Below, in pieces: positions 45,720-56,866 of a stretch of 64,000 nt of DNA (its first letter is position 1; each line of letters opens with the position of its first letter). Where the stretch lies: contig ML682122.1 in assembly GCA_007922195.1 (NCBI GenBank), forward strand, positions 314,457 to 378,456, in the 5' to 3' direction. The notes beneath the pieces are model-generated. The model saw only the letters and a list, made by a program, of their open reading frames with translations. It searched no databases and had not been told where the DNA came from. Source of the DNA: Podocnemis expansa (lineage: Eukaryota; Chordata; Testudines; Podocnemididae). The translations under genes were made by a program, and so were the position numbers.

Positions 45720-46341
45720 TGTGATTCCCTTTGACCCTTCATAACTCTTACATTTTGTTTCTTTTCTCTTTGCATTAATCCTTCAGTTGTAGCTACTATA
45801 GGATTGGCTGGTAGTGTGGTATTTTGGGTAAGATCCAAGCCTATATTGTTCTAGGTGATGTGGCTGACCTTTTGGGGCCAGAAGAACATATTTCTTTAGG
45901 AGACCCAGTGGCTTGGTGGAGACCAGAGGAGCTGATGTACAATAGAGAGAGCTGTTTCTATTTTGTTATGCTTCGTGATGACTGATGAAGGGAATCAAAA
46001 GCATATTTTGTTACTGACTGGGATACTGGTTTAAATATCACCTGTCAGTGGTTTGGGTGTTTGGTCCCTGGTATTGCAGCTTGTCCTGAAATTTTGGCAC
46101 ATTCAGAAGGTTATCCCAGGAGGCCCAGGTCATAGGAGCAGTAAAAATGAAAACTTTACAATTCATAATATGGATGGAACTTAGAAATACCTGTATGCTT
46201 TGCACCCCCCTCCTTTTTTAATTTGTCTATAGATAATGAAAATCACTGAAGCCCCAGTGAAGGCAATGATACTGCCCCAGTTATAATCAGCTGAATAGCT
46301 GACCCATTCAGTGAATATGTCATCTGAGGTGTACACCCAAA

Positions 46342-47028
46342 GGCTATGTCTGCACTGTCAAAGTTATTTCAAAATAATTATTTCAAAATAACTATTTTGA
46401 TATTGTGTGTCTTCATAAGACTCCTAATATGAAATATAGTAAGCATTATTATTTTGAGTTAGAGAGTGTACATTAGACTCAATACTCAAATTGTATCCCC
46501 CGCGGGATGCTTTTCTCACCAGGGGGAGGGATTCTCCTGGTGGGACTCCTTTTCCCACAGCTGTCCAGGGAACCCCAACAGGGCTGCATTCCCCATTTGG
46601 CCAGCCAGGGAACCCTTGCAGGCTATGTTCCCCACAGGCCATCCAGGGAACCGCCATTTGACATGCTTCCTCCCCTCTGAATGCATGCTAATCTGCCCCC
46701 TGACCCTCTATTCAGGCTGTGGGGGTTAGGAGCAGGCCAGGAGAAAGGAGCCAGCCAGGGGAGAAAGGAGCCTGCCAGGGGAATCCCTGCTCACTATTTC
46801 AAAATAAGCCAATTTCACGGCTTGTAATGGCTTATTTTGAAATAATAATTTAGAACTAAGTTCTATATCAAAATAAAAGCAGGTTTTTATTATATCAAAG
46901 TAGTGCCTCATTATTTTAAAATAATAAAATGCTTATTTCAAAATAAGAAAGTGCTTTCATGGATGGGGAAAATTTATTTTGAAATAAGCCTTCTTATTTC
47001 AAAATAACTTTTAAATGTAGACTTACCC
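46342..47028. mobile_element. MITE with captured CCAGGGAACC-rich interior, TSD AAA
   Basis: The ends GGCTATGTCTGCACT and (reverse complement) GGGTAAGTCTACATT are flanked by AAA. The outer parts are TTTCAAAATAA repeats, and the middle (46500-46790) is a different GC-rich sequence with imperfect repeats around ccagggaacc (46562, 46604, 46644). Confidence 0.65.
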
Positions 47029-47254
47029 AAAGAGAGAACAAAAGAATGAGCTTCCAACTTTGATGTGTGTAGATTTCTAGTAGAGGGCACCAGAAAGATA
47101 CCAAACATACCATCAAATGATCATGTTGTAGACCTGATTTTCTTCCCACATCCACCAGAGGAAAGCAGACTTGGTTCACTGGCATTCAGAACATAGCTGG
47201 AGATTTTGGAATTGATCAGGTCAGTTCTTAAAATGATCACACTACAGACACGTG

Positions 47255-47783
47255 GGCTGTGTTCGGATGAGAGTTTTATTTCAAAACAACAGCTGTTGTT
47301 TCAAAATAAAATTTCTTATGTCCAGACAACGTTCCGTTATTTCAAAACAACGGGACCCGTTGTTTCAAAATAATGGCCACTGTTTCGAAACAGTAAAACC
47401 TCACATGAAACTGAAATAGCCGTTGTTTTGAAATGGTTGTTTCGAAACAACAGCATTCGGACACGTTATTTTGAAATAACCATTATTTCGAAATAACACT
47501 TTTGCCCTTCTCCTTCTCCGGGTGCCTTCCTTTTAGCCTATAGTGGGTGGGGGCATGGCCCAGGGAGGCGGCCATGTTGCCACACCTCCCATGGTGCCCC
47601 TCTTCTAAAGCGAAATAGCAAGTCCTGTTTTTGGACATGCTATTTTGCTTTGAGCTTTTTCCTTAATTCAAAATAGCATTTTCTTAATTTGAATTAACTT
47701 ATTTTCAAATAAGGACTTTATTTCAAAATAACTCATTTCAAAATAACATATTTCGAAATAACAGCTTACATGTGAACATAGCC
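47255..47783. mobile_element. MITE with TTTCGAAA-rich ends
   Basis: The ends ggctgtgttcggatgagag and (reverse complement) ggctatgttcacatgtaa are imperfect inverted repeats. The left half matches the element at 38509. A GC-rich segment (47505-47605) resembles the Harbinger element's own subterminal DNA near 21820 and 25020, which suggests it is a deletion derivative. Confidence 0.6.
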
Positions 47784-49101
47784 ATAGAGAAACACCATTG
47801 ATTTAACTAAAAGGCCTTGCTTCACTCACTTGGTAAGATGCATATTTCCTAACACCTAGAATGAGGTTTTTCCTTTGGCATGAATACTCTAAATTCATCA
47901 TTTAAATTCACCCGTCCTGACCATTTTCCAAGATTTCCTTCATATTTTCTTTTTGGTAGGAAATGTCTATCAATGAATGACCTAGTTCAGTTATTTATCC
48001 TGCTCACATTGGCCAGGATTTTGAAACTAATATAATATATTTCAGGGCCCAAAAATATATTGAGTTTTGAGATTTGGAACCCTAACTGATTTTCAAATTC
48101 TGTCTTTTAGTCCTTCTATAATTTCTGTCATGGCTGTCACTGTGCTGTGATGCCATGGTAATTAAATAAAAGCTGATACTATACTTAATCCAGTCAGCAT
48201 GGTACAGGCAGTCAGACTAGATAATTCATTGGTTCCTACTGGTCTTAAATTGCATAAATCTCTTAATCTCCTCTCACACTGGATTCCACACCTATGTAAC
48301 TGCACATGGCCCAGAAGAAGTACTTGTGGGATGGTCCATTGATTAACGATTGATACTTAAATAACCTGAGATCACTTGCCTGCTCTGCTGCATGGGACAA
48401 ATAGCCATTGTTTTGTACAGTGCATTGAAATTCATCTCTTTTGAAGTCTTGAAAATCCATCTGAGTCTTCAGGCACCTTGATACCTTTGAAATTTGTTGC
48501 CCGCTAGGACTCAGTTCCTTGTCTGCAAAATGAGGTTGATAGTGTTTCTGTATTGCAGAGTGGCATTATGAGGGGAAAATACATGGAAGATTGTAAAGCA
48601 CTCAGATGCAATGAGAACAGGTCCTTATAAGAACAAGAGAGAGCCAACAGCACAGGTTGAAATGCGAGAATGAGCCCAAATGATGTCACAGTCTATGTAT
48701 CCTCTGCCCGAGTAGTCCAACTCCATGCTTAATGCAAAACCTAGACAAATACATGCTGGTAACATGAGGACTGATTCACAAGGACATAGAGACTTAACTA
48801 CCACTTTAGATCCCAAATTTCAGATTTAAGTGTCACTTGCATTCACAAAACCTTCAATCAGTTGCTGCTTAAATGTGCAGTCTCATAAACTTAGTTGGTG
48901 CCTAAGTTTCTGCAATAAAAGTCCTATAGGTACATCAAAATTCACCAGTTACATGCAAAAATACTAGCATGATCCACAAACCAGGTGGAATATAGGTATT
49001 CCCTTTTCTAATGTGTTTGTAAGGCCAATTTGGTAGGCAAACTCTGATTGTTGAGTCAACAAACTTGGATTGAATTTTCAGTTTCGATTGTACACAACCC
49101 A
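47784..49101. other. Gene-free stretch
   Basis: Nothing recognisable apart from AT-rich non-coding sequence. Confidence 0.5.
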
Positions 49102-49167
49102 GTTGTTGTTGTCGTCATCGTCGTCGTCGTCTTCTTCTTCTTCTTCTTCTTCTTCTTCTTCTTCTTC
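49102..49167. repeat. (GTC)n/(CTT)n trinucleotide tract
   Basis: gttgttgtt passes into gtcgtcgtc and then into an uninterrupted ctt run, ending next to the TA target of the following element. Confidence 0.9.
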
Positions 49168-49172
49168 ATATA

Positions 49173-49540
49173 CAGGTAGTCCTCACTTAGTGACCGGGTT
49201 CCGTTCCTGAAACCCGGTTGATAAACGAATTGGTCACTAAACGAGGAGCAGCCCTTACCGGTATTTCAGGCATAATGTACTTTACTGGTAGTGGGTTTTT
49301 CAACCATCGGTAGATAGTTTTAATGTCACCTTTGCATCATTTATAACATTTTTCATATATATTTTAAATGTTTTAAGCTCTAATGTACTGAACTTAGTTT
49401 GCATAGTGTACTGTAAATATAGGTAATCTGAGAGAGTTGATGTGAGTTCTCGTACATCGCCATAATACCAACTCATCAGAGAGCTGGTCATAACTCTGAG
49501 GGGTCACTAAACGAGTAGGTCACTAAGTGAGGACTAGCTG
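49173..49540. mobile_element. Tc1/mariner-type (Tigger-like) MITE, TA duplication
   Basis: The ends CAGGTAGTCCTCACTTAGTG and (reverse complement) CAGCTAGTCCTCACTTAGTG are inverted repeats, and TA flanks both sides (49171-49172, 49541-49542). The CAGGTAGTCC terminus is typical of pogo/Tigger-derived MITEs. There is no transposase. Confidence 0.75.
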
Positions 49541-49554
49541 TATTTATTTGACCC

Positions 49555-49945
49555 TTTCCCAATTTAGCAGACAGAAATATGAAAAAACTCAATTGATTTA
49601 AAGATGAGGCTAATGAAATCCACACCGGAATTAGGCATACATTTTTAACAATGAGGGCAATTAACCTTTGGAACAATTTACCAAGGACTGTAGTTGATTC
49701 TTTATCACTGATAATTTTTAAATCAAGATTGGGTGTTATTCTAGATTTTATTTATTTCCATATGAAATATTTTGGGGAAGTTTTCTGCCTCCATTTTCTG
49801 GTTCATAATGGTTCCTTCTGGCCTTTGAATCTGTGAATCGAAACTCGCAGTACTGAAGTTTAGTTGGGGTCAGTCCTGCTTTGAGCATGGATTTGCACTA
49901 GATGACCTTCTGATGTCCCTAATCTTCTCTGATTCTTTGAAATTA
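49555..49945 (+). repeat. CR1 3' fragment
   Basis: A short frame near 49651 reads MRAINLWNNLPRTVVDSLSL, the CR1 ORF2 C-terminus, followed by the diverged 3' UTR (actagatgaccttctgatgt). Confidence 0.7.
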
Positions 49946-50049
49946 ATAGAATTAGTCAGCACTGGTACTTATCTAACTAAACAGAAAATATGATCTCATA
50001 TTTTCTATTATTAATTCATGGTACATTTACTTCTTGAAACACTCTTGCA

Positions 50050-50560
50050 GATCATGTTAGCCCATTTCAGAAAGGATATATTGGAATTAGAAAACGTACT
50101 GTAAAGGATAACAAAAAGATTAGGGGCTTCCATATGAGATGAGATAAATAAGACTAGGACTTTTCATCTTGGAAAATAGATGGCTAAGATGAGATATGAC
50201 AGAGGTCTATAGAAAATAACTGTTGTAGAGAAAGTGATAAGGAAGTGCTATTTACTCCTTCTCAGAAGACAAGAGCTAGAGATCACCAAATATAATTAAT
50301 AGACAGTAGGTCTGAAAGGAACAGAAGGAGGTATTTATTCACACACCATACAGTCAAGCTGTGGAGCTCCTCAACAGACGATGTTGTGAAGGCCATGGCT
50401 ATAACGGGGCTAGGAAAAGAATTAGATAATTTCATAGAGGATAGGTCCATCAGTGGCTATGAGCCAGAATGGACTGGGATTGCTGTTTGCCAGAAGCTAG
50501 GAATGGGAGGTGGAATGGATGATTACCTGTACTGTTCATAGCCTCTGAAGCTCCTGGCAT
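50050..50560 (+). repeat. Old CR1/L3-like LINE 3' fragment
   Basis: Translated scraps ending in SGYEPEWTGIAVCQKLGMGG (about 50450-50515) resemble the C-terminal tail of old CR1/L3 ORF2 proteins. It is heavily decayed, and the exact family is uncertain. Confidence 0.5.
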
Positions 50561-50667
50561 TGACCATCATTCAGAAGACAGGTGCTGAGCTACATGGATC
50601 ATTGATCTGACCCACTACGGCCTTTTTTTTTAAGCCCTGCATCACTACAATTGGACCAACACACTTT

Positions 50668-51058
50668 GAGTATGTCTACACTTGCTAGTTAGTTGGAATT
50701 ATGGAGGCTTAGTTAAGAAAAATAAAACCAAAAAAACTAGTACCTGTATACACTAGTCTCTCTTTAGTTCAAATTAAGGAATTCCTTAATTTGAACTAAT
50801 GAAAGCTTAGTTTGAATTAGTAAAACTGGCCAGTTAGTTCAAACTATGCCCTTACTTCAATCCTTAGTACAAACTAAGGATAGTGTAGACTAGGATGAAT
50901 ACTTAGTTTGAACTTAAGAAATTCCAGTTAAAGGCACATAGTTCAAATTAACAAAGTGGACTACTTAGACTTAATGTTAAGTTCAATTAGACCACTTTGT
51001 TAATTCAAACTAATAAATTAACAAATTCAAACTAACTTTTCCTAGTTTTGACATAGCT
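50668..51058. mobile_element. MITE with GTTAGTTxxAATT ends, TSD TTT
   Basis: The left end gagtatgtctacacttgct and (reverse complement) right end agctatgtcaaaactagg are followed by matching gttagtt.gaatt blocks. TTT flanks both sides. The interior is made of TTAGTTCAAACTAA-type words. A truncated relative lies at 31480-31524. Confidence 0.65.
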
Positions 51059-51194
51059 TTTGTTAGCAGCCAGAATCAGATGGGTTGCATTAATTTTTCT
51101 GTTGCATTTTAGCAGCAGAACAGTTTTACTGCACTGTTAGTGGTTATGTATATTACAGTTCTTATGATCCCCATGGATGAACCCCAAACAGATA

Positions 51195-51640
51195 GGGCAC
51201 GTCTACACGGCTCTTTTATTTCGAAATAACACCCGTTATTTCGAAATAAAAAAAAATCGGTCTACATGACGTTTCCTTATTTCGAAAGGACGGACCTCGT
51301 CCTTTCGAAATAAGGATCGTCCTTCTGAAAAAGGATAACCTGCCCCCCCTCGAAATGTCCATTATTTCAAAACGGATATTTTGAAATAACGACTTTAGAC
51401 CTGTTGTTTCGAAACAACACTGTTGTTTCAAAAACAACTGTTTCGAAACAACAGGTCCAAATGGCTTTATTTCGAAAGATCCCTTCCGAAATAACAGCTA
51501 TTTGGATTGCAGGCTTTCCCTTAATTCAAATTAATATTTTGTTAATTCAAATTAACTTATTTCGAAATAAGGATTTTATTTTGAAATAACTCATTTCGAA
51601 AACCTTATTTCGAAATAACCATGTGTGTGTAGACATAGCC
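51195..51640. mobile_element. Harbinger-like MITE with TTTCGAAATAA ends
   Basis: The ends GGGCACGTCTACACG and (reverse complement) GGCTATGTCTACACA are inverted repeats flanked by ATA and TTA (one mismatch). Nearly all of the 446 bp consists of TTTCGAAATAAC words. Its sequence matches the outer parts of the element at 29565-30506. Confidence 0.7.
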
Positions 51641-51807
51641 TTAGAGTACTGCATTTCATTATAGGGAAAATCAGTTTTAATCACCTTCCTCCATCTCGGT
51701 GGGTGAGCAGGGGAAGAGCTACTGTCCCTCACAGAGTAATGAATTTGGATGCGTTTGGTGGCAGCTAGCTGGGGCAGAAAGGGAGTGTGGGTGGTGTGGT
51801 GGGCTTC

Positions 51808-52230
51808 ACCTGGCGATGTGGGTGGCATCAACGATCCCCTCACACATTGGAAAGCCCAGGGCAGTGAGGCCAGCGATGCTGTCCTGCAGCACTCCCAGGG
51901 TGACAAGGCGTGGCTGCAGGACCAGGTGATGACATGGGCAACCTGCAGCGGCAGTTCCCTGACGGTGGACCTCCTGATGCTGATGAGATGGGCACCGGAC
52001 CCATGGGACTTGGGAGTGGCCATCTTCCAGAGAGCGGTGGGCATGCTATTGTCCACAGGGATGCCTGCCCTCATCACTGTATGCCTTCGGCGTAGGACTG
52101 GGGTGGGCTCGGTGACAAGGGTGACGGTCCCCCTGCTAATCTGGAGGTTCCTCCTCCAGTGCTTGCTGCTCCAGGTTCCCTGGACAACCTGTTCCCACCA
52201 GTCTGTGCTGGTGTCCAGTGCCAAGATGGG
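51808..52230 (-). pseudogene. Harbinger transposase, N-terminal half (copy B)
   Basis: The counterpart of 23726-24143. On the minus strand TSTDWWEQVVQGTWSSKHW opens the conserved region near 52217 and an RRHTVMRAGIPVD block follows. A frame change near 51930 precedes the IVDATHIAR-like block, which abuts the same donor site (plus-strand cacctggcgatg at 51809). As in copy A, the catalytic core after the first Asp is missing. Amino-acid differences from copy A are scattered, with no sign of a restored frame. It is a relic without its Myb partner. Confidence 0.7.
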
Positions 52231-52240
52231 GGACAAGGAG

Positions 52241-52636
52241 CTATTGGTGCAGTGGAGGGATCCTCAGTAGGCAGGGGGCACAACCTAGTGAGGCGTGGCA
52301 CTTTATTTCTACACAGATGTGGGCCCAAAGGCAAGTACCCAAGGGCCCCAAGAAGAGTGTAGGATAGTTGTCTACTGACATAAGTACACATATCACAATG
52401 CATAAGCTCTTGCTATAGGGAATTATGTTCTGAGCCTGGCCTCTTTGCAGTAGAATTGCCCCAACTGCAGCCCCTTCCTTTGACCCACCTCGCTCATAGT
52501 CATCTGCAACAGAGGCCTTTGGCATAGTCAGACTGGCCCGAACAGCTTGCCCTTTATCCAGGTCAACTGACCTTAGCATTCTGCCAGTAAAATCAAATCC
52601 CTTCTGTCTCCAAATTCCAATATGTGGTCTATCCAT
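52241..52636 (-). other. Counterpart of the minus-strand ORF at 24157-24576
   Basis: 131 codons open on the minus strand, sharing the DRPHIGIWRQKGFDFTGRML block and its C-terminal LLRIPPLHQ with copy A. The function is unknown; it may be transposon leader. Confidence 0.3.
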
Positions 52637-53620
52637 GAACTATGGAGGCAAGCACAGCAAGGGTCCTCTAGCATACCTTATCTGTTAGGGGCTGCTACTG
52701 GCCCTCTTCCAGGCCTTCTGGTAGGGCAGAGCAAGTGCACACTTATTCCCCTCATTTATAGGCATAGTGAGCTATCTGTGTCTCAACACTGTTAGGCCTC
52801 AGCCACAGGGTTCTTCCACAGTGCTGTGAGGGCCACTGAGATAATGGTCTGGGGCTCAGCTCTGGGCTCGTCAGGCTCAGGGAAAGTGTGTCCCACAGCA
52901 GGATGACACTCTGCAGGCTACCAGCAGGTCTACCAGGTGCTTGAGGATGGTACGGGAGCCCAGGGGCATCCCTAGTCATCTCTCTCGCAAGTGCTTGGGG
53001 GTCACGATGGACAGGGAGGGGCTGTCCATTCATGCTCTTAAGTGATTGGATGGCAACCTGGCTGGCAACATGGCCCGGTGAGCTGACCATGTTGCCACAC
53101 GTCCCATGTTGCCCCTCACCTGGAATCAAAATGTCATGTCCACACACAGGGCATGCTATTTCGATTTGACGGGATTCACTTAATTTGAATTAACAAACTG
53201 TTAATTCGACATAACTTATTTCGAAATAAGGATTTTATGTCGAAATGAGTTAGTTCGAAAGGGGTTCTTTCAAAATAAAAGTTACTGTGTAGACATACCC
53301 ATAGTTATATCGGTGTGTATGTATGCATATATATGTATTTGTGTATTATATATGTTTATACATGTTTATATGTATATTTAAGTTCTCCCATCTTCAAAGC
53401 ATCTGCTGAAAGGAATTTTTTCCCATGAAAGCTCATACGATAAATACATTATTTAGTCTTTTTTGTGACACAGGACTCCTTGCTTCTTTTCTTGGACTAG
53501 ACTAACACCGCTGCCCCTTTGGAAATTGGTGTGTGTGTGTGTCTGTCTATCTATCTATCTATATATAACTTCCTCTCTCACCCCTATGGGTGGTATGTGT
53601 CTTCCTCAACCTCAGGTCCT

Positions 53621-55530
53621 CTACCAGAGGCCTGGGAGTTTGAGGGTTCTGCGCAGTATCTTAGCTGTTCCGAGCACTGCACTCTTCCGGACAGAGAGCT
53701 CTGATGTTGTTCCTGGGATCTGTTGGAGCCACTCTCCCAGCTTAGGAGTCACAGCCCTGAGTGTTCCTACCACCACTGGGACCACTTTGGCCTTCACTTT
53801 CCACATCCACTCTAGTTCCTCTTCCAGGCCCTGGTACTTCTCCAGCTTCTCATGCTCCTTCTTCCTGATGTTACTGTCACTTGGCACTGCTACAGCTATC
53901 ACCACCACTGTCTTCTGGTCCTTGTCTATTACCACGATGTCTGGTTGATTGGCCAGTACCTGCCTGTCCGTCTGGATCTGGAAGTCCCACAGGATCTTAG
54001 CCCTGTTATTCTCCACGACCTTCTATGGGATCTCCCATCTGGTCTTGGGAGGGTCTAGCCCATACACTGTGCAGATGTTCCTGTACACAGTGCCAGCTAC
54101 TTGGTTATGCCGTTCAGTGTATGCTGTTCCTGCGTGTATCTGACATCCTGCCACTATGTGTTGGGACTGTCTCCGAGGCCTCTCTGCACAGTCTGTACCT
54201 TGGGTCCTGTCTAGTGTGGTAGACCCCTGCTTCAATGGATCTGGTGCTCACCTGGGCCTCACCTGGCGATGATCCTGTTCTTGTGCTGCTATGATCAGTG
54301 CCTCAGTGCTGTCTTTTAGTCCAGCCCTTTCCAGCCACTGGGAGGATTCCCCAATGTCAGCCACCTCAGCTATCTGTCGATGGTACATCCGATGCTGGGT
54401 CTTTTCTTGCCATGACACTTAGAATAGAATAGAATCATAGAGTTGGAAGGGACCTCATGAGATCATCAAGTCCAACCCCCTGGCGCTTGAACCCAGGACC
54501 TTTTGCATATTAAGCAGAGATGCTAGCCACTACACTATTCTTCTGCTTGGTCTTCCTCCCATGTCTGCTACTGCCTAAGGCATTCTCTCAGCAGCTCATC
54601 TTTGGGTGCCATCTTACTGATGTACTCCTGGATGCTCTGGGTTTCATCCAGGACAGTGGCTTTGACACTCACCAAACCCCGCCCCCCTTCTTTCCAGCTG
54701 GTGTACGGTCTCTGGGTGTTGGATTTGGGGTGGAAACCTCTGTACATTGTGAGGAGCTTCCGGGTATTCACATCGGCAGCCTCCTTGTCCTCCTTTGGCT
54801 GGCTCACTATACCGGCAGGGTATCTGATGACTGGCAGGGCGTACCTGTTGATGGCATGGATCTTATTCTTCCCATTGAGCTGGCTCTTCAGGACCTGTCC
54901 TATCCTTTGGTGGTACTTGGATGTTGCTGTCTTCCTTGCCTCCTCATCGTGGTTCCCATGTGACTGTGGGATGCCAAGGTACTTGTAGCTGGTCTGTATG
55001 TCTGCTATGTGGCCTGCTGGTAGTTCCACCCCATCAGTCTTGACTACCTTCCCTCTCTTTACTACCATCTGGCCACACTTCTCCAGTCCAAATGACATCC
55101 CGATATCTTCACTGTAGATCTGTGTCAGGTGGATTAGTGAGTCGATGTCTCGTTCATTCTTAGCATACAGCTTGATGTCATCCATGTAGAGGAGGTGGCT
55201 AATGGTAGCTCCACTCTTGAACTTGTATCCGTATCCAGTCCTTGTGATTATCTGGCTGAGGGGGTTCAAGCCAATGCAGAACAGCAGCGGGGACAGCGCA
55301 TCACCTTGTATATGCCACACTTGATGGCCACTTGTGCAAGCTGTCTTGAGTTGACTTCCAGCGTTGTCTTCCACAGTCCCATTGAGTTCTTGAGGAAGGT
55401 CCTTAGTGTCCTCTTGGCTTTGTATAGCGCCAGACATTCACAGATCCATGTGTGCGGCATTGAGTCGTAGGCTTTCCTGTAGTCAATCCAGGCTGTGCTC
55501 AGATTGGTCTGTCTAGACTTTGAGTCTTGG
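53621..55530 (-). pseudogene. R4-like RT and restriction-like endonuclease, broken
   Basis: Reading down the minus strand: the RT starts just before motif A (TAWIDYRKAYDSMPHTWI, about 55490-55435). A frameshift near 55305 follows, then GDALSPLLFCIGLNPLSQII and the catalytic LLYMDDIKLYAKNE (about 55180). The frame continues to 54568 (KMAPKDELLRECLRQ), where it stops. It resumes beyond the SINE with HRQIAEVADIGES-like and QHIVAGCQIHAG-like blocks in changing frames. The last frame (54016-53621) holds the endonuclease: QPDIVVIDK, then a strand reading VVVIAVAVP, and a conserved tail ending LRRTLKLPGLW. The acidic residue I would expect in the second strand of the PD-(D/E)xK core is Ala here, so the nuclease is probably dead as well. 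Confidence 0.75.
54419..54540 (-). mobile_element. tRNA-derived SINE with a CR1 3' tail
   Basis: On the minus strand the element begins with a tRNA-like head: gtgtagtggctagcatc (A-box/D-arm), an anticodon-arm-like tctgcttaatatgca, and ggtcctgggttcaagcgcc with a B-box (GGTTCAAGC). The head resembles the 3' two-thirds of an Asp/Glu/Val-type tRNA gene. It passes directly into agggggttggacttgatga and the CR1 3' UTR, ending in repeated ATTCT units at 54419-54435. A tRNA head joined to a CR1 tail is the known plan of turtle Pol III SINEs, which borrow the CR1 machinery. This copy lacks the first part of the tRNA region. Confidence 0.65.
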
Positions 55531-55643
55531 GCTACTGCTCTATCTATATATATATAGACACCCCCCCACCCATAGTCCTTGACTTTACCTATGCTTTGGC
55601 TGTATGCATATATCACATTTAATACATGTTTATCTTTCTTTAT

Positions 55644-56378
55644 GGATATGTCTACATTACTCAGCATTTTTGGAAAAAAAATCATTTTTCAGGATAAGTA
55701 TTTTGAAATAATTATCTCAAAAATATTTTTTTTCAAAAAATGCTGTTTCAGAACAACAGTCTGAGGATGGCTTGTTGTCCGAAAATACCGCAGCTTTTTC
55801 TTTGTTTCGAAAAGGAAAGTCTGCACCGGACTTTATTTTTCAGAAATCAACAAGGGAATGAAAGAGATGGGGAGGCTTTTTCAAAAAAAAAAAAGCCTTT
55901 TCCCTGTCCTATGATGGCTTTTTTAAAAAAAAGCCAGCTTGAAAAAGGCTTTTTTCAATATTAAACCAGGCTTAACAATCCAGAAAAAGTGTTCCCTTAC
56001 TTTTTCAAAAAAGCTAAACCCACCAGCCTTTTTGAAATAAAAAGCCTTTTTTGAGCTATTTTTTTTTTTTTAAAAAGCCATCGCAGAACATGGAAAAGTC
56101 TTTTTTTTTCAAAAAAGCTCCCTATCTCTTCCATTGCCTTGGTTTATTTCTTTTCTTCTTTCTTTTTTTTTTAAATGAAAGTCTAGTGTAGACTTTCCTT
56201 TTCAAAATACAAAAAAGCTGCACGATTTTGGAACAATGGACGGTTGTCCCAAAATAGCATGTTTGAAAAAAAACGTTTTTTTGAAATAATTATTTCAAAA
56301 TACTTATCCCAAATAAAAGGGTTTTTTTTTGTTTTTTTGTTTTTTTTTTTGAAAATGCTGGACATTGTAGATGTGCCC
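55644..56378. mobile_element. MITE, copy B counterpart of 25526-26278
   Basis: Same ends (ggatatgtctacattactca; reverse complement of right end gggcacatctacaatgtcca) and the same AGCTTTTTTCAAAAAAG-rich interior, with TAT at both flanks. It was present before the duplication. Confidence 0.65.
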
Positions 56379-56866
56379 TATTAGTTTAAAAAATCCTGGT
56401 TCTATAGTATTACACTTAACATAAACGAATAAGTTAGAATAAGTTTACATTGATAGATGAAATGCAATGTACCTTAATGGCCTATATAAGAAATTAGCAG
56501 CAGCCAGTATGGGAGAGCTTTGCAAAAGGACATAGTTATGGGTTATTTTAGAAGTTGAAAAATATCAGACAGGGTGGATCTGTTTGTTCAACAATCTCTG
56601 ATGGAAAACCTCAAATAAGTTATTTTGGATCATGACATAGGTCATCAGATAAATAACAACTTAAATAACAACTTAAGCTGGTTGGGATCTTTTACATTTC
56701 ACAAAACCCACAAAATTTATAAATAAGAGGGAAAAATAACGGAACATTCTTAAGGGTGGTGTGATGGGGTAGACCCACCCCACACTCAAACAGGCCTATA
56801 TGCCTTTAAGGCTGGGCCAGCCCCGCCCCTTAAGACCTGCTGGGCATGCTCCAACAGCTGCCCAGG

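Larger units (their letters stand above)
51753..53300 (-). mobile_element. Harbinger element, 3' half only (copy B)
   Basis: This carries the transposase half and the right terminus of the element at 21500-25162, ending ...gacataccc at 53300 with ATA beyond. The Myb gene and left end are absent; similarity stops at 51753, 113 bases from an independent MITE. The loss may be a deletion or the edge of the duplication. Confidence 0.7.
53568..55540 (-). mobile_element. R4/Dong-type LINE, 5'-truncated
   Basis: Minus-strand LINE whose C-terminus is a restriction-like endonuclease rather than an upstream AP endonuclease, the plan of the R4 clade. Its 5' end is lost inside the RT (55540), and its 3' end runs into a TATA/TAGA tract at 53540-53568. 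Copy A of the duplication has an uninterrupted TG/CA microsatellite at the matching place, so the LINE landed in a microsatellite. A SINE interrupts it at 54419-54540. Confidence 0.75.

Noticed and set aside
43924..49167. CRISPR-like regular repeats (ATCT, GTC, CTT tracts and TTTCGAAA arrays)
   Set aside because: The tracts are simple microsatellites or MITE subterminal words without unique spacers of uniform length; the genome is a vertebrate's.
51547..52236. A 229-codon transposase reading through into the MITE
   Set aside because: Only the first part is transposase-like; the C-terminal residues are translation of TTTCGAAATAA repeats of an unrelated MITE.
54481..54535. A functional tRNA gene on the minus strand
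   Set aside because: It has A- and B-box-like words but lacks a complete acceptor stem and 5' part, and runs straight into a CR1 tail, so it is a SINE head.
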